Source: Holophagaceae bacterium UBA1801
GTDB taxonomy: Bacteria; Acidobacteriota; Holophagae; Holophagales; Holophagaceae
Length of the DNA: 8,280 bases
Reading direction: 5' to 3'
NCBI GenBank assembly: GCA_002319925.1
Contig: DCFP01000195.1
Span: forward strand, 516-8,795
Shown here: one piece after another, positions 6,108-8,280 of the stretch
Layout: every line of letters starts with the position of its first letter
Position numbering within the stretch: the stretch's first letter is position 1
Notes under the pieces: generated by a model
Told to the model about the DNA's origin: nothing
Databases searched by the model: none
Seen by the model: the letters and a program-made list of their open reading frames with translations, nothing else
Position numbers and translations under genes: made by a program

Positions 6108-6863
6108 ATGTTTTGCAGGAAGGCTCTTCTAATGGCCGGAATGTTGTGTCTCGGCCTTGCGGCCTCGGATACGGTGAAGTTCGCCACGGGCGAGTGGGAA
6201 CCCTACACCGGGCAAAAGATGGAAGGCTACGGCATGGTCACCGAGATCGTGGCGGCGGCCTGCAGCGCCGCGGGAATCAAGGCGGAATATGAGTTCTTCC
6301 CATGGAAACGGGCCGAAGCCAACGTCGAAGGTGGCCAGGTTTTCGCCACGTTTCCCTACCAGCAGATCAAGGAGCGGGAAGACAAATTCTACTTTTCCGA
6401 TGTGCTGTACACCTCGGGCATGGGCATTCTGATGCACATTGGCAACGCCAAAACGGCCTCCTTCGAGTACTCGAAGCCCGAGGACCTCAAGACCTTCCGT
6501 GTGGGCATCGTGGCTGGCACGGACGCCGTGAAGTTCCCCCTGCAGAAGATTGGATGCGTGCCCTCTGAAACGCAGTCCGGAGACCAGAATATGCAGAAAT
6601 TGGCACTGGACCGGCTCGATATGGTCATCGATGACAAGGCCGTGCTTTTCCAGTCCCTGAAGAACGTATTCGGTTCGGATCCAGCCAAGATGGCTCAGTT
6701 CCGATTCACCAAGGTGGGCTTTGGCGAGGCCAGCAACTACCGTTTGATGGTTTCGAAAACGTACCCCGGTTCAAAGGAATTGCTGGAAAAGTTCAATGCC
6801 GGCCTCAAGAAGATCAAGTCGGGCGGCGAGTACAAAAACATCCTGAAGAAGTACGGCATGTAG
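6108..6863 (+). CDS. Periplasmic substrate-binding protein, SBP_bac_3 family, without a transporter beside it
   Basis: The product is 251 aa. Signal peptide MFCRKALLMAGMLCLGLAA (1-19), mature start near SDTVKF. The fold is that of a small two-lobe extracellular solute-binding protein (family 3, amino-acid type). Lobe 1 has FATGEWEPYTG (25-35), GYGMVTEIVAAACSAAGI (40-57), EYEFFPWKRAEANV (60-73) and FATFPYQ (79-85). Then come FYFSDVLYTSGMGILM (94-109), the hinge, lobe 2 with FRVGIVAGTDA (130-140), and RLDMVIDDKAVLFQSL (169-184). A closing helix runs to residue 251. The PWKRA variant is common in stand-alone family members rather than in those tied to an ABC importer. There is no permease, ATPase, GGDEF or histidine-kinase domain in the window, so it may use a distant permease or be a sensor for another protein. 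The ligand is not predictable; polar amino acids are the family default. Confidence 0.85.
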   Translation: MFCRKALLMAGMLCLGLAASDTVKFATGEWEPYTGQKMEGYGMVTEIVAAACSAAGIKAEYEFFPWKRAEANVEGGQVFATFPYQQIKEREDKFYFSDVLYTSGMGILMHIGNAKTASFEYSKPEDLKTFRVGIVAGTDAVKFPLQKIGCVPSETQSGDQNMQKLALDRLDMVIDDKAVLFQSLKNVFGSDPAKMAQFRFTKVGFGEASNYRLMVSKTYPGSKELLEKFNAGLKKIKSGGEYKNILKKYGM

Positions 6864-6938
6864 CCCCTTCGCCGGATAGTCCGCGCCATTGCGATTCCGC
6901 CACAACTCTGGCCCGCCCGGTCAGGTCCACGTCTGCTT

Positions 6939-6964
6939 GCATCGGGGATGTGCTTGAGCGATGC
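6939..6964. repeat. Short inverted repeat downstream of the binding-protein gene
   Basis: GCATCG (6939-6944) and CGATGC (6959-6964) are perfect 6-bp arms around a 14-nt loop. The repeat sits two bases before a much longer inverted repeat. No T-run follows on either strand, so on its own it is a weak terminator candidate. Confidence 0.35.
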
Positions 6965-6966
6965 CG

Positions 6967-7005
6967 GAGCCCGGATGAACTTGGTACGATCCTTCATCCG
7001 GGTTC
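6967..7005. terminator. Long inverted repeat, probable bidirectional terminator between convergent genes
   Basis: The arms GAGCCCGGATGAA (6967-6979) and TTCATCCGGGTTC (6993-7005) pair over 13 positions, 12 Watson-Crick plus one G-T, around a 13-nt loop. The structure lies 103 bp after the binding-protein stop and 12 bp after the ThrRS stop, read on the minus strand, so it could end both converging transcripts. Neither side has the U-tract of a classical intrinsic terminator. It may therefore act as an mRNA 3'-end stabiliser, or be a dispersed intergenic repeat. Confidence 0.55.
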
Positions 7006-7017
7006 AAGAGGGAAGCA

Positions 7018-8208
7018 TCACCTTGGCAGGGCTGAAACCTCGGACATCCAGGCGATCGCGGCTTCCGGTTCCATTTCCATGCGGCCTCCGTCCCGTTCGC
7101 GGATCGTCCAGGTTCCCCCTTGAGCCTCGCGCTCACCGAAGGCGACGAACCACGGAATTCCCAAGGACTGAGCATCGAATACCTTCCTTGAAAGGCTTTC
7201 GCGGCGGTTGTCCAGCTTGCTGCGCAGACCCGCGCTTTCGAAGCGATCCATCAAGGCCAGCGCATGATTCCGGTGGGATTCAGCCACGGGAGCAATCACG
7301 ATCTGCTCCGGGGCGAGCCAGGGTGGCAGGGAACCATCGAAGTGTTCCAGCAGAAAACCCAGGAATCGTTCGAGGCTCCCGACGAGCGCCCGGTGGAGCA
7401 TCACCATGCGCTGCGGAACGCCTTCGGCGTTGATGTACGAAAGTTCGAAGCGCTCGGGCAGCACGAAGTCGAGCTGGATCGTGCCGCAGGTCCAAGCCCG
7501 ACCACGCGCATCCTCGAGCGTGAACTCGAGCTTCGGGCCATAGAAAGCGCCTTCGCCGGGCTGGAGCTGGTAGTCGAGCCCAGCCAACTGTGCGGCGGCT
7601 TCCAGAGCTTGTTCCGCGCGATCCCACACCAGGTCGCTGCCGGCGCGGGAAGGGGGCCGCAGCGAGAGTCCGACACGGATGCGCTCGAAACCGAAACTGC
7701 GGTAGAACGCAAAGAGGCCCCGGGCAAATCGGGCCACTTCCTCCTCCACGTGCTGTTCCGCACAGAATATGTGGCCATCGTCCTGCGTGAACTGGTAGAG
7801 ACGGAACAGTCCGTGCAGCGCGCCGCTGGGCTCGTTGCGGTGGCACAGGCCGAACTCGGCGATGCGCAAGGGCAGCGCCCGGTGCGAGGGCGCCATGCGT
7901 TTCACCAGTTCGATGTGGCCAGGACAGCTGACGGGCTTGATGGCCATGGCCTCATCCGGGATCACGAAGAGGTTCTCGCGGAAGTTGTCCCAGTGGCCGC
8001 TGCGTTTCCAGATGGCGTCCGACAGGATCTGCGGCGTGCGGACCTCCTGGTAGCCCTCCGGCCGGATGCGCTGCCGCACGTGATTCTCGAGCAGGCGCAA
8101 GAGCGTGAGCCCGCGCGGGTGCCAAAAGACAGAGCCGGGGGCTTCTTCCTGGAAGTGGAAGAGATCCATTCGGGCGCCGAGGTGCCGGTGATCGGGTTGA
8201 GTGTTCAT
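7018..8208 (-). CDS. Threonyl-tRNA synthetase core lacking TGS and editing domains
   Basis: The product is 396 aa, against about 640 for bacterial ThrRS. It begins DHRHLGARMDLFHFQEE at residues 6-22, exactly where the class II catalytic domain begins in full-length enzymes. The N-terminal TGS and editing (N2) domains are absent. The core is intact: zinc ligands C95 (SCPGH), H146 (DDGHIF) and H272 (MLHRA); motif 2 CHRNE with R124 and the GLFR arginine R136; motif 3 GSLERFLG with R281. The anticodon-binding domain (about 301-392) has DNRRESLSRKVFDAQ. Y138-Q139 replaces the usual Arg-Gly of RVRGFTQDD. The start at 8208 is chosen because GGGAGG (complement of 8214-8219) lies five bases upstream and the homology starts at residue 6. 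It should charge tRNA-Thr in the cytoplasm but could not clear Ser-tRNA-Thr itself. It is probably a second ThrRS, like the editing-less duplicates of cyanobacteria, or a paralogue with another role. It is not called thrS because a full-length thrS may exist elsewhere. Confidence 0.9.
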   Translation of the reverse strand: MNTQPDHRHLGARMDLFHFQEEAPGSVFWHPRGLTLLRLLENHVRQRIRPEGYQEVRTPQILSDAIWKRSGHWDNFRENLFVIPDEAMAIKPVSCPGHIELVKRMAPSHRALPLRIAEFGLCHRNEPSGALHGLFRLYQFTQDDGHIFCAEQHVEEEVARFARGLFAFYRSFGFERIRVGLSLRPPSRAGSDLVWDRAEQALEAAAQLAGLDYQLQPGEGAFYGPKLEFTLEDARGRAWTCGTIQLDFVLPERFELSYINAEGVPQRMVMLHRALVGSLERFLGFLLEHFDGSLPPWLAPEQIVIAPVAESHRNHALALMDRFESAGLRSKLDNRRESLSRKVFDAQSLGIPWFVAFGEREAQGGTWTIRERDGGRMEMEPEAAIAWMSEVSALPR

Positions 8209-8213
8209 GGTGT

Positions 8214-8244
8214 CCTCCCATGGGAATGGCCGGCCGCGGGGAGG
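8214..8244 (-). promoter_or_regulatory. ThrRS Shine-Dalgarno with upstream complementary (anti-SD) segment
   Basis: On the minus strand the ribosome site GGGAGG (complement of 8214-8219) can pair perfectly over 6 bp with CCUCCC (complement of 8239-8244), leaving a 19-nt loop. This would hide the ribosome site. The CCCCGC overlapping the anti-SD arm (complement of 8236-8241) could instead pair with GCGGGG in the 3' arm of the palindrome further upstream. Two competing folds are therefore possible. This is seen in sequence only; any regulatory use is inference. Confidence 0.35.
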
Positions 8245-8252
8245 CGTACGCG

Positions 8253-8280
8253 CCAACCCCGCCGGATCCGGCGGGGTTGG
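8253..8280. terminator. 28-bp perfect palindrome at the window edge (terminator or leader hairpin)
   Basis: The arms CCAACCCCGCCGGA and TCCGGCGGGGTTGG are exact reverse complements meeting at GGATCC, giving a very stable hairpin on either strand. It lies 45 bp upstream of the ThrRS ATG. It most likely ends a transcript arriving from the right on the minus strand, or forms part of the ThrRS leader. No T-run follows on the minus strand (GGTTGGCGCG), and the plus-strand side is cut off by the window edge, so the repeat may extend further. Confidence 0.6.

Noticed and set aside
8209..8256. 16-residue N-terminal extension of ThrRS (start at 8256), or a leader peptide
   Set aside because: No ribosome site precedes it. 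It would read through the Shine-Dalgarno and palindrome, and it has no Thr run that would suggest attenuation by threonine supply.

Overview
This 8.3-kb, GC-rich window looks like ordinary chromosome from a Gram-negative bacterium. It has a LolA-type outer-membrane carrier, secreted proteins and a PilZ c-di-GMP receptor, with short operons and ATGA-coupled starts. The GC-rich third codon positions and the mix of genes (formyl-THF synthetase, Ig-rich surface protein, PilZ, aryl-polyene-type lipid genes) would fit the Holophagae class of Acidobacteriota (Geothrix/Holophaga-like). That placement is an inference from general character and is weak. No tRNA, rRNA, CRISPR array, phage or insertion-sequence gene was seen.

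Layout, left to right. (1) Positions 1-391, minus: N-terminal part of formate-tetrahydrofolate ligase (fhs), with a good sigma-70-type promoter at 481-509 that is overlaid by a 10-bp-phased direct repeat. (2) Positions 570-1953, minus: a tight three-gene operon made of an ApeI/FabZ-like hotdog dehydratase, a 4HBT/YbgC-type hotdog thioesterase and a LolA-like periplasmic carrier. This trio recalls the accessory genes of aryl-polyene-type clusters, but no ketosynthase, acyl carrier protein, ligase or exporter gene is beside it. (3) Positions 2061-5326, plus: two secreted proteins with a 4-nt ATGA overlap, an 824-aa protein with about six Ig-like repeats plus a duplicated C-terminal module, and a 264-aa protein with a choice-of-anchor-X-like motif. 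(4) Positions 5327-5692, minus: a single-domain PilZ protein whose stop codon abuts the upstream gene's stop with no base between them. (5) Positions 5693-6107: 415 bp with no convincing gene. (6) Positions 6108-6863, plus: an orphan periplasmic substrate-binding protein of the SBP_bac_3 type. (7) Positions 6864-7017: two inverted repeats, one of them long. (8) Positions 7018-8208, minus: a threonyl-tRNA synthetase reduced to catalytic and anticodon-binding domains, with no TGS or editing domain. Its leader has a strong Shine-Dalgarno, an upstream complementary CCUCCC, and a 28-bp perfect palindrome at the window edge.

The genes do not form one pathway. The most notable items are the editing-less ThrRS with its structured leader, the detached dehydratase-thioesterase-LolA trio, and the Ig-repeat/anchor-X gene pair, which is probably a two-component envelope or extracellular structure. 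I did not find a convincing wholly new system.
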